Shown: in pieces, positions 25,407 through 33,607 of the stretch
Layout of the letters: each line of letters starts with the position of its first letter
How positions within the stretch are numbered: the stretch's first letter is position 1
DNA from: Chryseobacterium capnotolerans
GTDB taxonomy: Bacteria; Bacteroidota; Bacteroidia; Flavobacteriales; Weeksellaceae
Length of the DNA stretch: 64,000 nucleotides
Assembly (NCBI RefSeq): GCF_021278965.1
Contig: NZ_CP065589.1
Location: 3,539,001-3,603,000, forward strand
Reading direction: 5' to 3'
Translations under genes and position numbers: made by a program
Notes under the pieces: model-generated
What the model was told of the DNA's origin: nothing
The model's input: the letters and a program-made list of their open reading frames with translations, nothing else
The model's database searches: none

Positions 25407-26297
25407 TTATTTAATATGGGATAAAATATATTCCAGCTCTTCTTCATTTTTGAAGTCCAGAACAATTTTACCTTTTTTACCATTTCCAGAAGCCTTGATT
25501 TCTACTTTTACATCCAGGATGTCAGCAATGGTCTTCTGAGCTCTTTTATAGTTATTGGATAACTCCGCATTTGCTTTTTTAGCAGCTGGAGATTTTGGAT
25601 TTTTCAATGCTGCGGCAGCTTGTTCGGCCTGGCGTACATTCAATTTTTCTTTAATAATCAGATCAAATAAAATCTGTTGATTTTCTTCGCTTTCAAGACT
25701 GATGATTGCTCTACCGTGTCCTGCAGAAATTTCACCGCTTCTGATCGCATTCTGAATATCCGGATTCAATCTTAACAATCTGATTGAATTGGTAATGGTA
25801 CTTCTGTCTTTACCTATCCTCTGGCTAAGATTTTCCTGCGTAAGACCTATTTCTTCTAAAAGTCTGTGATAAGTAAGGGCAATTTCGATGGCATCAAGAT
25901 CTTCTCTCTGGATATTTTCAACAAGAGCCATCTCCAGAAGTTCCTGATCATTTACCAATCGGATATAAGCAGGAACAGTTGTTAATCCTGCAATTTTACT
26001 TGCTCTGTAACGTCTTTCCCCGGATATGATCTCAAATTTCTCACCGTCTTTTCTTAAGGTAATCGGTTGGATGATCCCTAAGTTTTTAATAGACTGTGCT
26101 AATTCTTCTAATGCTTTCTCATCAAAATAAGTTCTCGGCTGCGTCGGGTTCGGATATATATCTTCAAGCGCAACTTCTACAATATTTCCCACAAACTTAT
26201 CAGCTCCCTCATCAGTAGCTGAATTTACAGTTGCTTTGGATTCTGCACTTAAAATGGCGCCCAAGCCGCGTCCCATGGCTCTTTTTTTGTCCTTCAT
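25407..26297 (-). CDS. parB: Chromosome partition protein ParB
   Basis: A 296-residue ParB/Spo0J. The N-terminal nuclease-like CTPase domain has QPITLR and the GERRYRA box (about residues 95-101), followed by an HTH domain (SQRIGKDRSTITNSIRLL) that reads parS. The C-terminal part (about 250-296) is the dimerisation domain. It binds parS sites and spreads as a CTP-dependent clamp; it partners ParA, whose gene is 69 bases upstream. I saw no perfect parS 16-mer in the window by eye, but did not search exhaustively. Confidence 0.96.
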   Translation of the reverse strand: MKDKKRAMGRGLGAILSAESKATVNSATDEGADKFVGNIVEVALEDIYPNPTQPRTYFDEKALEELAQSIKNLGIIQPITLRKDGEKFEIISGERRYRASKIAGLTTVPAYIRLVNDQELLEMALVENIQREDLDAIEIALTYHRLLEEIGLTQENLSQRIGKDRSTITNSIRLLRLNPDIQNAIRSGEISAGHGRAIISLESEENQQILFDLIIKEKLNVRQAEQAAAALKNPKSPAAKKANAELSNNYKRAQKTIADILDVKVEIKASGNGKKGKIVLDFKNEEELEYILSHIK

Positions 26298-26366
26298 AGA
26301 TATAATTGATAAATGATGTTTGGTAAGTGATGGCTAGCATTCACTCAGTGGCCATTTATTATTAAT

Positions 26367-27140
26367 TTAATTCTTTACTAAGTTTTCGTTCTTTAAAAGA
26401 ACTTCTTCAGCTAACTGAATGTACTGAACTGCTCCTTTACTTTCTGCATCATAATTCAGGATACTTTCTCCGAAACTTGGTGCTTCACTCAGTCTTACGT
26501 TTCTGCTGATGATGGTTTCAAAAACCATTTCCGGGAAGTGAAGGTTTACTTCTTCCACTACCTGGTTAGACAGTCTTAATCTGCTGTCATACATAGTAAG
26601 CAGAAGACCTTCGATTCCAAGATCTTTGTTGTGGATCTTCTGAACATTTTTAACGGTGTTCAGGAGTTTCCCAAGTCCTTCTAATGCAAAATACTCGCAC
26701 TGGATCGGGATAATCACAGAATCTGCTGCAGTAAGTGCATTTACTGTAATCAAACCTAAACTCGGTGCACAGTCGATAATGATATAGTCATAATCATCTC
26801 TTACACTGGCCAAGGCTTTTTTCAGCATATATTCGCGATCTTCTTTGTCTACCAATTCGATCTCTGCTGCTACCAGGTCAATGTGTGATGGAATGATATC
26901 CAGATTCGGCGTTGCCGTTCTTTTGATACATGCTCTTGTATCTGCACTATGCTCTAGTAGATTATAGGTGGAATACTGAACATCTTCTACTCCCAAACCA
27001 GATGTAGCATTGGCCTGAGGGTCAGCGTCAATGATCAATATTTTCTTTTCCAATACTCCTAATGCTGCTGCTAAGTTTACAGCGGTAGTAGTTTTTCCTA
27101 CCCCACCTTTTTGATTAGCAATACCTATGATTTTTGCCAT
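26367..27140 (-). CDS. parA: Chromosome partition ATPase ParA (Soj)
   Basis: A 257-residue ParA-type ATPase with the deviant Walker A KGGVGKTTT near residue 11, IDADPQANAT (switch I) and the Walker B IIIDCAPSLG. It works with ParB to segregate the chromosome origin. An in-frame start 7 codons upstream (27161) exists, but MAKIIGIANQKGG is the family start. A TATTTTTG -7 box is at 27159-27166. The presence of parAB suggests that the replication origin may be near in the genome. Confidence 0.96.
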   Translation of the reverse strand: MAKIIGIANQKGGVGKTTTAVNLAAALGVLEKKILIIDADPQANATSGLGVEDVQYSTYNLLEHSADTRACIKRTATPNLDIIPSHIDLVAAEIELVDKEDREYMLKKALASVRDDYDYIIIDCAPSLGLITVNALTAADSVIIPIQCEYFALEGLGKLLNTVKNVQKIHNKDLGIEGLLLTMYDSRLRLSNQVVEEVNLHFPEMVFETIISRNVRLSEAPSFGESILNYDAESKGAVQYIQLAEEVLLKNENLVKN

Positions 27141-27158
27141 TATTAGAACTTTAAGTTT

Positions 27159-27166
27159 CAAAAATA
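27159..27166 (-). promoter_or_regulatory. Promoter -7 box (TATTTTTG) of parAB
   Basis: TATTTTTG on the minus strand fits TAnnTTTG and lies 18 bases before the chosen parA start at 27140. It overlaps the first codons of the longer frame, which supports the shorter start. Confidence 0.45.
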
Positions 27167-27248
27167 CACTTTTTTCTTTGCTCCCGATAGATAGAGAAAA
27201 TCAAAATTGAGTTAAAATATTGTTAATAAGCAATTTAACAATAAAAAA

Positions 27249-27281
27249 AATTATCCACAAAAAAATTCTTTGTGGATAACT
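27249..27281 (-). terminator. Terminator of the TonB gene, built from two DnaA-box sequences
   Basis: An 11-bp perfect stem (TTATCCACAAA / TTTGTGGATAA) with a 7-base loop is followed on the minus strand by eight T residues. It lies 22 bases after the TonB-protein stop, which fits an intrinsic terminator. Both arms contain the DnaA-box consensus TTATCCACA, in inverted orientation. Confidence 0.6.
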
Positions 27282-27302
27282 CTTAAAAATTGATTTTTGA
27301 TA

Positions 27303-28153
27303 TTAATTATCAAACTTCATGGAGATTGGAAACTTGAAGTAACTTCTTACAAATTCTCCTTTTTTGTTTTTGGCAGGAACCCAGGTTCCCTTGCTTGAAA
27401 TTGACTTCACTGTTCTGATGGCCTCATTGTTAAAATCGGCATTGGTTCCGTTAGCTTTTACCCCTGAAATTGTTCCATCCATTTCTACAATGAATGTAAC
27501 CGTAGTTTTTACTATTTCTTCTGATTCGAATCCTGAACCATCGAAGTTATTCATCACTTTATTTCTGAAAGAATCTATTCCTCCTTTAAAACTGGCTTCT
27601 ACCCCAAGTTCTCCGGCTTCTGCAATTTTGTTTTTATCTACCGGCTCCGGAATTACCGGCGGTGCGGTATTGATAACCGGCCCTGAAACAGGTAACGTTG
27701 AAGGAACATGGGTATTAGGTGTTACCACATCGCCTTTAAAATTATTTGTAAAGCCTGCTACAGCATCATCCGGAATAGGATCTTTTTTACATTATCCTGA
27801 GCATCTTTTGATGGTGTAGGAACTGTACTGTCAAATGTTTTTGTATTAGACGCAGCAGCTGGTCTTACTGGAGTAATTTTTACAGGCGGATCTTCTTTTA
27901 TGATTGGAATATCTTTAATTATACGTGTTCCATCATCACCTGTTCTTTCCACTACTGCATCTGATTTAAATGCAGAAATTACAGCTGGTGTAATAGAAAC
28001 TGCAGCCATTAGGCTTACTCCTATAAAAAGTGCTTTGGTTAATATTCTATCTGATTCGTTTCTTAATACATAAGCACCGTATTGTTTGTTTCGGTGCTCA
28101 AAAAGAACTTCATTGAAGCGAAATTCCTCGTTTTGATTCTGGTGTTTCATCAC
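27303..28153 (-). CDS. Energy transducer TonB, frameshifted
   Basis: Frames 27758-28153 and 27303-27728 are one TonB-type protein of about 283 residues. The N-part has a cytoplasmic head with FNEVLFEHRNKQYGAYVLR, the typical Bacteroidota TonB start, then one membrane helix and a Pro/Lys/Glu periplasmic linker. The C-part has the TonB C-terminal domain, with FIVEMDGTISGVK and KGTWVPAKNKKG. Adding one base to the T6 run at 27783-27788 joins them through DNVKKDPIPDDAVAGF. It couples the proton gradient to TonB-dependent receptors. No exbB/exbD is adjacent. The break is probably artefact. Confidence 0.85.
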
Positions 28154-28399
28154 TATTACTATTTAAACTGTTAAAAAATGTGATTATTAGTTTTATTAGT
28201 TCTTATCGATAAGCAATGTTTCAATATCAAAAGATTTGCCATAATTTTACCAAAACAACATAATATTATAAAATTTTATGAAAATGTTTAAAATTTAACA
28301 TTTTGAAATTTAAAATACTTCCTAAAAACAGCATTGTTTTTAAGAAAAAAAGAAAAATGAAATAGCAGCTGATAAATCCTGAATCTGAGCCAATTAAAA

Positions 28400-28690
28400 T
28401 CAGATCATCACCATCAGAAAAAGAACCAAAGGAATTAACAATCCTAATGAATTAACAATAATAAGAATGACTGAACTTTTCTTTACTGTTTTATAGCTTT
28501 TTGCTGCGAAAAAAATTCCCGATAAAGAAAACAATCCACTACAGGCCAGAAATAACCAGAATTTAAAGTTACTGATTTCATTAAGAGGTATGTCATTGTA
28601 TAAAAACAGTAAAACCCCGTATGCAACTATAAATAGAAGGCTGATTACAATATTATTTAATGCATTACGGGTTCTGGTATTGTTTTCCAT
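28400..28690 (-). CDS. Hypothetical small membrane protein
   Basis: A 96-residue protein with three predicted transmembrane helices (about residues 13-30, 41-60 and 72-95) and a short charged N-terminus. I do not recognise a family. It is preceded and followed by short non-coding spaces (28154-28399 upstream of the TonB gene; 28691-28835 before purA) and is not obviously in an operon. The ATG start is the only one that keeps the full first helix. The topology would place the N-terminus in the cytoplasm. Confidence 0.6.
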   Translation of the reverse strand: MENNTRTRNALNNIVISLLFIVAYGVLLFLYNDIPLNEISNFKFWLFLACSGLFSLSGIFFAAKSYKTVKKSSVILIIVNSLGLLIPLVLFLMVMI

Positions 28691-28780
28691 TGAATAGAAT
28701 TAATTTTTAAATATAGAAATTTTCAGGGATATCAAATAATATCATCCATTCAAAATATAAGGCAATCGTTAACTTAATCA

Positions 28781-28815
28781 AAAAAAATAGACCATCAGTT
28801 TGATGGTCTATTTCT
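28781..28815 (-). terminator. Terminator of purA
   Basis: A perfect stem AAATAGACCATCA / TGATGGTCTATTT with a three-base loop lies 21 bases after the purA stop and is followed on the minus strand by eight or so T residues. It is a canonical intrinsic terminator. Confidence 0.85.
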
Positions 28816-28835
28816 ATATGTATGTTCTAAGAATA

Positions 28836-30121
28836 TTAGAATAATTCTTTTCTGATAATGTTCTGACTTCTTTCAGGACCTACAGAAACTAAATACACAT
28901 TGATTCCTAAGTATTTCTCGATAAATTCGATGTATTTCTGAGCGTTATCAGGAAGTTCGTCATAGCTTCTAGCTTTTGTGATATCTTCCGCCCAACCTGG
29001 TAAATCCTGGTAGATTGGCTCATAGTTGTATAATTTCTCTGTGGACGAAGTAAAGTAATCGATAATTTTTCCGTCTTCAGTTTTGTAATGCGTAACGATT
29101 TTAAGGTTTTCAATCCCTGTAAGAACGTCAAGTTTAGTAATCACAAGGTTATTGATCCCATTGATCATACAAGCATGCTTCAAAGAAACAAGGTCTAACC
29201 AACCTGTTCTTCTTGGTCTTCCTGTAGTTGCCCCGAATTCACCACCGATTTGTCTGATCTTTTCACCTAATTCATTATCTAATTCAGATGGGAAAGGTCC
29301 GTTACCTACTCTTGTACAGTATGCTTTTGCTACTCCAATCAGGTTTTGAAGTGATGTCGGCGGAACTCCTGCTCCTGAACACACACCTCCTGTAGATGGA
29401 GAAGATGAAGTTACGTATGGATAAGTACCGAAATCGATATCAAGCATTAATGCCTGTGCTCCTTCAAATAAAACGTTTTTACCGTCTCTGATCGCTTCGT
29501 TTAGCTCTAATTCAGTATCTACGATTCTATCCTGAAGCTGTTTTCCGATTTCTAAATATTCATTATAGATTTCTTCAACGTCTAACGCTGGTTTTCCATA
29601 ATATTTTTCAAAAAGAGAATTCTTAACTTTTAAGTTTTTCTCAATTTTATCTCTTAAAATCTCAGGGTTTAATAGGTCAACCATTCTGATTCCGACTCTT
29701 GCAATTTTATCTTCATAGCAAGGTCCGATTCCTTTTTGGTTGTTCCGATCTGAGTTCCGCCGTGTTCCTCTTCACGGTAAGTATCCAAAAGGATGTGGTA
29801 AGGCATGATCACATGCGCTCTTCTGCTGATAAAAATGTGGTCTGTTCTCAAGTTTTTGCTCTCGATCTGACCAACTTCTCTAATAAAAGACTTAGGGTTT
29901 ACCACTACTCCGTTCGCAATGATACATTTCCCTTTGCATTGAAGAACTCCTGAAGGAAGAAGGTGCAGAACGAATTTCTCTTCACCAACATAAACCGTGT
30001 GACCAGCGTTGTCTCCTCCTTGGAAACGCACTACATAGTCCGATTTTGCTGATAAAACATCCGTGATTTTACCTTTACCTTCATCTCCATACTGAAGACC
30101 TACAACTACATAAGTTGACAT
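28836..30121 (-). CDS. purA: Adenylosuccinate synthetase, frameshifted
   Basis: Two overlapping frames (29669-30121 and 28836-29684) together encode PurA of about 428 residues, which makes adenylosuccinate from IMP, Asp and GTP. The N-part has GDEGKGK and GGDNAGHT; the C-part has the GTP/Asp-binding region and TGRPRRTGWLD. The frames meet at GTTKK, where restoring one base at the CC of 29731-29732 gives the expected GTTKKGIGPCYEDKIARVG. This is a housekeeping gene with no second copy in the window, so the frameshift is almost certainly a sequence error. A full promoter lies at 30148-30179 and a terminator at 28781-28815. Confidence 0.93.
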
Positions 30122-30147
30122 ATTTTACTTTTGTTTTAAGATTCGTG

Positions 30148-30179
30148 CAAAATTACTTTTAAAAAAAATGACAGCCAAA
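30148..30179 (-). promoter_or_regulatory. purA promoter (TTTG-N20-TAATTTTG)
   Basis: On the minus strand TTTG at 30176-30179 is followed after exactly 20 bases by TAATTTTG at 30148-30155, a near-perfect match to the Bacteroidota -33/-7 promoter. The predicted start of transcription is about 20 bases before the purA ATG. Confidence 0.75.
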
Positions 30180-30295
30180 TTATAGGGGATATTTATTTTG
30201 GATTGGGTGAAAATCATAGGGTTGAAGGTGTTAAAATAATTTAATCCAAAAATAATAAAGTCATGTCGTATAATTTTTTGAAATAAAAATTTGTT

Positions 30296-30303
30296 TACTT
30301 TTG
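30296..30303 (+). promoter_or_regulatory. Promoter -7 box (TACTTTTG) of the PIN-domain module
   Basis: TACTTTTG fits TAnnTTTG, with TTTTTG ending at 30280 as a possible -33 element 15 bases before it (slightly short). The GTG start codon of the gene is only 5 bases downstream, so the transcript would be almost or fully leaderless. Confidence 0.45.
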
Positions 30304-30307
30304 TTTT

Positions 30308-31090
30308 GTGGAAAAACATGGTCAAATAGAAATAAAAGTTTCTGGAAAAATTGGAAACGTAGATATAAATCCTGATAACTTTGATATCAAGGAAATAATT
30401 TCTATATTAAACAATGTTGATGACTTGTTATATTCTGGAGATAAAAAAAATAGACCTTTAATTTCTTATGATATTAAAGAGGGATCTGTTAGAAATATTT
30501 TTAAAACCGGCATACAATATATAGTTAGTTTTAATGCTATATTAGGTTTAATTTCCCAGACTAATACTATTGATTATTTAGATTTAGCAACAGCTAAAGC
30601 TATTGAAAACCTTCAAGATTTAGCAAAGAAAAAAGATTTTGCATTTGATATAACGACATCACTTGAAGAGTCTAATAGTATTCGAATTGATAAATTCTCT
30701 GATTTTAAAAGAACAGAAGCAATTTGGGCTGAAGCAGAATTTTATTTTTATGGAAAAATAACTAATGCAGGAGGTAAAGATAAAGCTAATATTCATTTAT
30801 TGACTGATGAATATGGAACAGTTAGAATTCAAACTCCAATTTCATTCTTAGAACAACAAGAAGAAAATATTCTATACAAATCTTTAGGTATAAGAGCTAA
30901 AGGTAATCAGCATTCAGAAAACGGGGAAATTGATTTTACAAATTTAGAATTCATTGAGTTAATTGATTATAATCCCATTTTTGATGAAAATTATTTGAAA
31001 AAATTAAGAGATAAAGCAAAACAATCTTGGCTTTCAAATATTAATCCTGATGAATGGTTAAGACAAATAAGAGGAAGCTATGAAAGTTAA
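30308..31090 (+). CDS. Hypothetical protein, first gene of a PIN-domain module
   Basis: A 260-residue protein, start GTG. It opens with alternating strands (QIEIKVSGKIGNVDINPDNFDIKE is split between strand and helix), a central hydrophobic patch around residues 75-90 and a C-terminal Lys-rich helix ending WLRQIRG. I do not recognise a family. No signal peptide or catalytic motif is evident. The DNA is AT-rich (16 G+C in bases 30481-30540). It overlaps the PIN-domain gene by 11 bases, so the two products should act together. Possibilities are an antitoxin-like or RNA-binding partner of the PIN nuclease; this is inference from the overlap alone. Confidence 0.6.
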   Translation: MEKHGQIEIKVSGKIGNVDINPDNFDIKEIISILNNVDDLLYSGDKKNRPLISYDIKEGSVRNIFKTGIQYIVSFNAILGLISQTNTIDYLDLATAKAIENLQDLAKKKDFAFDITTSLEESNSIRIDKFSDFKRTEAIWAEAEFYFYGKITNAGGKDKANIHLLTDEYGTVRIQTPISFLEQQEENILYKSLGIRAKGNQHSENGEIDFTNLEFIELIDYNPIFDENYLKKLRDKAKQSWLSNINPDEWLRQIRGSYES

Positions 31091-31562
31091 TGGAGTTTTA
31101 CTAGACACAAGTTTCTTTATTAGGTTTTTAAATGATGCAGATCCATTATTTAGAAATGCTTTGGAATATTATAAATATTTTTTAAACAAAGATATCAAAA
31201 TGCACATTTCAACAATTTCAATTGCTGAATATTGTGTTGGAGGTTCTATATCAGAACTACCTTTAAGAAATTTAGCTATTCTTCCATTTAATTTGAATCA
31301 TGCTATTAAAACAGGAGAAATTGCTAAAATAGTTTTCACAAAAAAAGGAAAATTAAAACTAGCTGAAAGAAATATAATTCCAAATGACTCAAAATTATTT
31401 TCTCAAGCAGATGTAGAGAAAAATATCATTTATTATTTGTCTTCAGACACCGAGAGTATTAAAATTTATAATCTTCTCCAAGAAGAAGGACAAAAGCCAA
31501 ATTTTAATTTTATAGATTTAAGTATTCCACCAAATGAATATTTTGGTTATTTAGATTTATAG
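31080..31562 (+). CDS. PIN-domain-like protein
   Basis: A 160-residue protein with PIN-fold features. The first acidic residue is in VLLDTSFFIRFL, the conserved Glu in STISIAEYCVG (Ser/Thr-x-x-x-x-x-E), and an acidic later position in PNDSKLFSQADVEKN. PIN proteins are usually Mg-dependent RNases, as VapC-type toxins. Compared with VapC it is longer and its partner is much larger than a VapB antitoxin. The start ATG lies inside the upstream gene (11-base overlap). No other TA or defence gene is beside it. The PIN assignment is fairly sure; activity and target are not known. Confidence 0.65.
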   Translation: MKVNGVLLDTSFFIRFLNDADPLFRNALEYYKYFLNKDIKMHISTISIAEYCVGGSISELPLRNLAILPFNLNHAIKTGEIAKIVFTKKGKLKLAERNIIPNDSKLFSQADVEKNIIYYLSSDTESIKIYNLLQEEGQKPNFNFIDLSIPPNEYFGYLDL

Positions 31563-31756
31563 ATACTTTTAAGTTTTGATTAACAAAGCTTAAGAACAAT
31601 TACCAATCAATTGTCCTACCATCTTATCTCTAATAAAATACTCATCATCCAAAATTGAAAACACCAACAAAGTCTCATCATAATATTTAATGGAATTGTT
31701 GGAAATTATAAACTCCCTGACATCAAAATAAAATATCTTACCACTTGAACATTCTT

Positions 31757-32689
31757 ATGAATTCATCACAAAAATCAGCATACCTTCCCTCCAAACTCAA
31801 CAAAGAATCAGACCTGTTTCATACTCTATTCACTCCAGAAACAGTAACAGCCACCCTCCTTATCGTTCACGGCATGCAGGAACATAGTGGAAGATACGCG
31901 GAAATAGCTGAGTATTTTGCAAACCATGGCATTGCAGTGCTGACGTATGATCACCTGGGTCACGGAAAGTCCGTAAAAGATAAAAGCGAGATAGGGTTCT
32001 TCCAGCTTGAAAAACCGGATGAGAGGCTAATTGCTGATACAGAAATGATGGCAGATCATCTTGCAGCGCAATATCCGGATGTTCCCCATTTTATTCTGGG
32101 ACATTCAATGGGATCTTTTATCACTCGTTGTCTTCTTCAGAGAGCAAGTAAGAAATTTGCCGGGGCTATTATTACCGGAACTGGTGGACCTTTGCCTGGA
32201 ATTGATTTATTGAGAGGCTATTTATCCATAGCTAATGCCATAGCACCAAAACATCGTACTTTTTTAAATTCTGTTTTTACCAAGGTCAATAATAAGCATT
32301 TTAAGAGAGATAAAGATTTTGGTGATACAAGCTGGCTAAGCATTAATCCTAAGAACAGAACTGCTTTTGAACAGGATGAATTGTGCGGAATTCCTTTTAC
32401 CCATAATGCTTTTTATACGCTGTTTACAGTTTATAAAAGAGCAACTTCAAGAAATTGGGCTTCTTCTATTTCGCCAGCATTTCCTTTTCTGTTTGTAAGC
32501 GGAAAGAATGATCCGATTGGTGATTTTGGTAAAGGAGTCATCCTTACCATTAACAATTTAAAAAGTGATGGCTTTCAGGATGTGGAGACAAAGATCTATC
32601 CGGAGATGCGTCATGAAATTTTGAATGAGGAAATACGGGAGCAGGTGCTGAGTGAGATTTATGATTGGATGTTAAGACATTGTAAATAG
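31757..32689 (+). CDS. Alpha/beta hydrolase, monoacylglycerol lipase-like
   Basis: A 310-residue Hydrolase_4 (lysophospholipase/monoglyceride lipase) enzyme. The nucleophile elbow is GHSMGS at about residue 115, the oxyanion segment IVHGMQEHSGRY comes earlier, and the catalytic Asp and His are in SGKNDPIG and MRHEILNE. I use the ATG at 31757; a TTG at 31745 would add four codons. It is a paralogue of the C-terminal fragment at 2-160 of the window. It would release fatty acid from monoglycerides or lysophospholipids. No signal peptide is seen, so it acts in the cytoplasm. It has no close operon partner. Confidence 0.92.
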   Translation: MNSSQKSAYLPSKLNKESDLFHTLFTPETVTATLLIVHGMQEHSGRYAEIAEYFANHGIAVLTYDHLGHGKSVKDKSEIGFFQLEKPDERLIADTEMMADHLAAQYPDVPHFILGHSMGSFITRCLLQRASKKFAGAIITGTGGPLPGIDLLRGYLSIANAIAPKHRTFLNSVFTKVNNKHFKRDKDFGDTSWLSINPKNRTAFEQDELCGIPFTHNAFYTLFTVYKRATSRNWASSISPAFPFLFVSGKNDPIGDFGKGVILTINNLKSDGFQDVETKIYPEMRHEILNEEIREQVLSEIYDWMLRHCK

Positions 32690-32718
32690 GTTCTTGCAGA
32701 TAGAGGCAATGTAATAGT

Positions 32719-32801
32719 CTTTTTCCCACAGATAGCACGGATTTTCACAGATGATTATGGATAAATTCTGCGTAATCTGCAAAATCTGCGAGATAATTTA
32801 A
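32719..32801. repeat. Dispersed intergenic repeat (AATCTGCGAAATCTGCG type)
   Basis: The space after the lipase holds degenerate tandem units such as CACAGAT, GATTTTCACAGAT, AATTCTGCGTAATCTGC and AAAATCTGCGAG. The same family of words appears at 36965-37035, 37105-37130 and 39060-39090, always between genes. It has no coding potential. Confidence 0.6.
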
Positions 32802-32905
32802 ATTCTTGTATTTTAGGGATAATGATTTTGTTATCTGTCCTGATTTTTTATTGAAATTGAAGACTCACCTTAATCAAAAAAAGTATCTAAAAGTTTAGGG
32901 TAGAA

Positions 32906-33607
32906 TTATCCGCTGGTCTCAATCCATTCTGAGAAAGATTTGCGGTAGGTTTCTCCTACGGTAACGAAATCCATATTTCTCATCTGGATTCTGTTTCCTT
33001 CAATGACTTTTATTTTATCGGTTGCAATGATATAAGATCTATGAATCCTCATAAATCTGTTTTCAGGAAGTTTCTCTAAAATATCTTTCATATTTTCCAG
33101 CACCATTACTTTATCATTGATGGTGTGAATTCTGATATAATCTTTTAATCCTTCGATATAAATAACCTCATCAAAGGCTATTTTATAATATTTTCTGTCT
33201 GATCGTACGAAAAGATGATCCAGCTGTGGCTCAGGAATGAAAGCCTGTTGCCATTGTATAAATTTTTGTACTCCCTGATAAAAGCGATTGAAAGTAATGG
33301 GCTTCAATAAAAAATCCACCACGTGGAAATCAAAAGCTTCCAAAGCATACTCAGCATACGCAGTAGTTACAATGAAATTATGATTCTTATTAAACATTTT
33401 CATCATTTCAATTCCTGTAAGCTCAGGCATCTGAATATCAATAAAAATAAGGTCTACATTTTCTGAACCCAATAATTTCATCACTTCATACACATCACTT
33501 CCGGCATATATGATATTCAACAGATCGGTTTTTAAGGCATAATCGTTCAAAAGCCTTACTGCAAAGGGCTCATCATCTAGGATAATACAATTGATCTTTT
33601 GTTTCAT
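32906..33607 (-). CDS. LytTR-family response regulator
   Basis: A 233-residue regulator. The receiver domain (1-120) has DDE near the start, the phosphoacceptor Asp in IFIDIQMPELTG and the conserved Lys in FLLKP. The C-terminal LytTR DNA-binding domain (about 140-230) contains YIEGLKDYIRIHT and FMRIHRSYI. It overlaps by 4 bases the histidine kinase gene and forms a two-component pair. The neighbour divergent from the kinase is a beta-barrel receptor, a plausible target for control, although no LytTR site was identified. Confidence 0.95.
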   Translation of the reverse strand: MKQKINCIILDDEPFAVRLLNDYALKTDLLNIIYAGSDVYEVMKLLGSENVDLIFIDIQMPELTGIEMMKMFNKNHNFIVTTAYAEYALEAFDFHVVDFLLKPITFNRFYQGVQKFIQWQQAFIPEPQLDHLFVRSDRKYYKIAFDEVIYIEGLKDYIRIHTINDKVMVLENMKDILEKLPENRFMRIHRSYIIATDKIKVIEGNRIQMRNMDFVTVGETYRKSFSEWIETSG

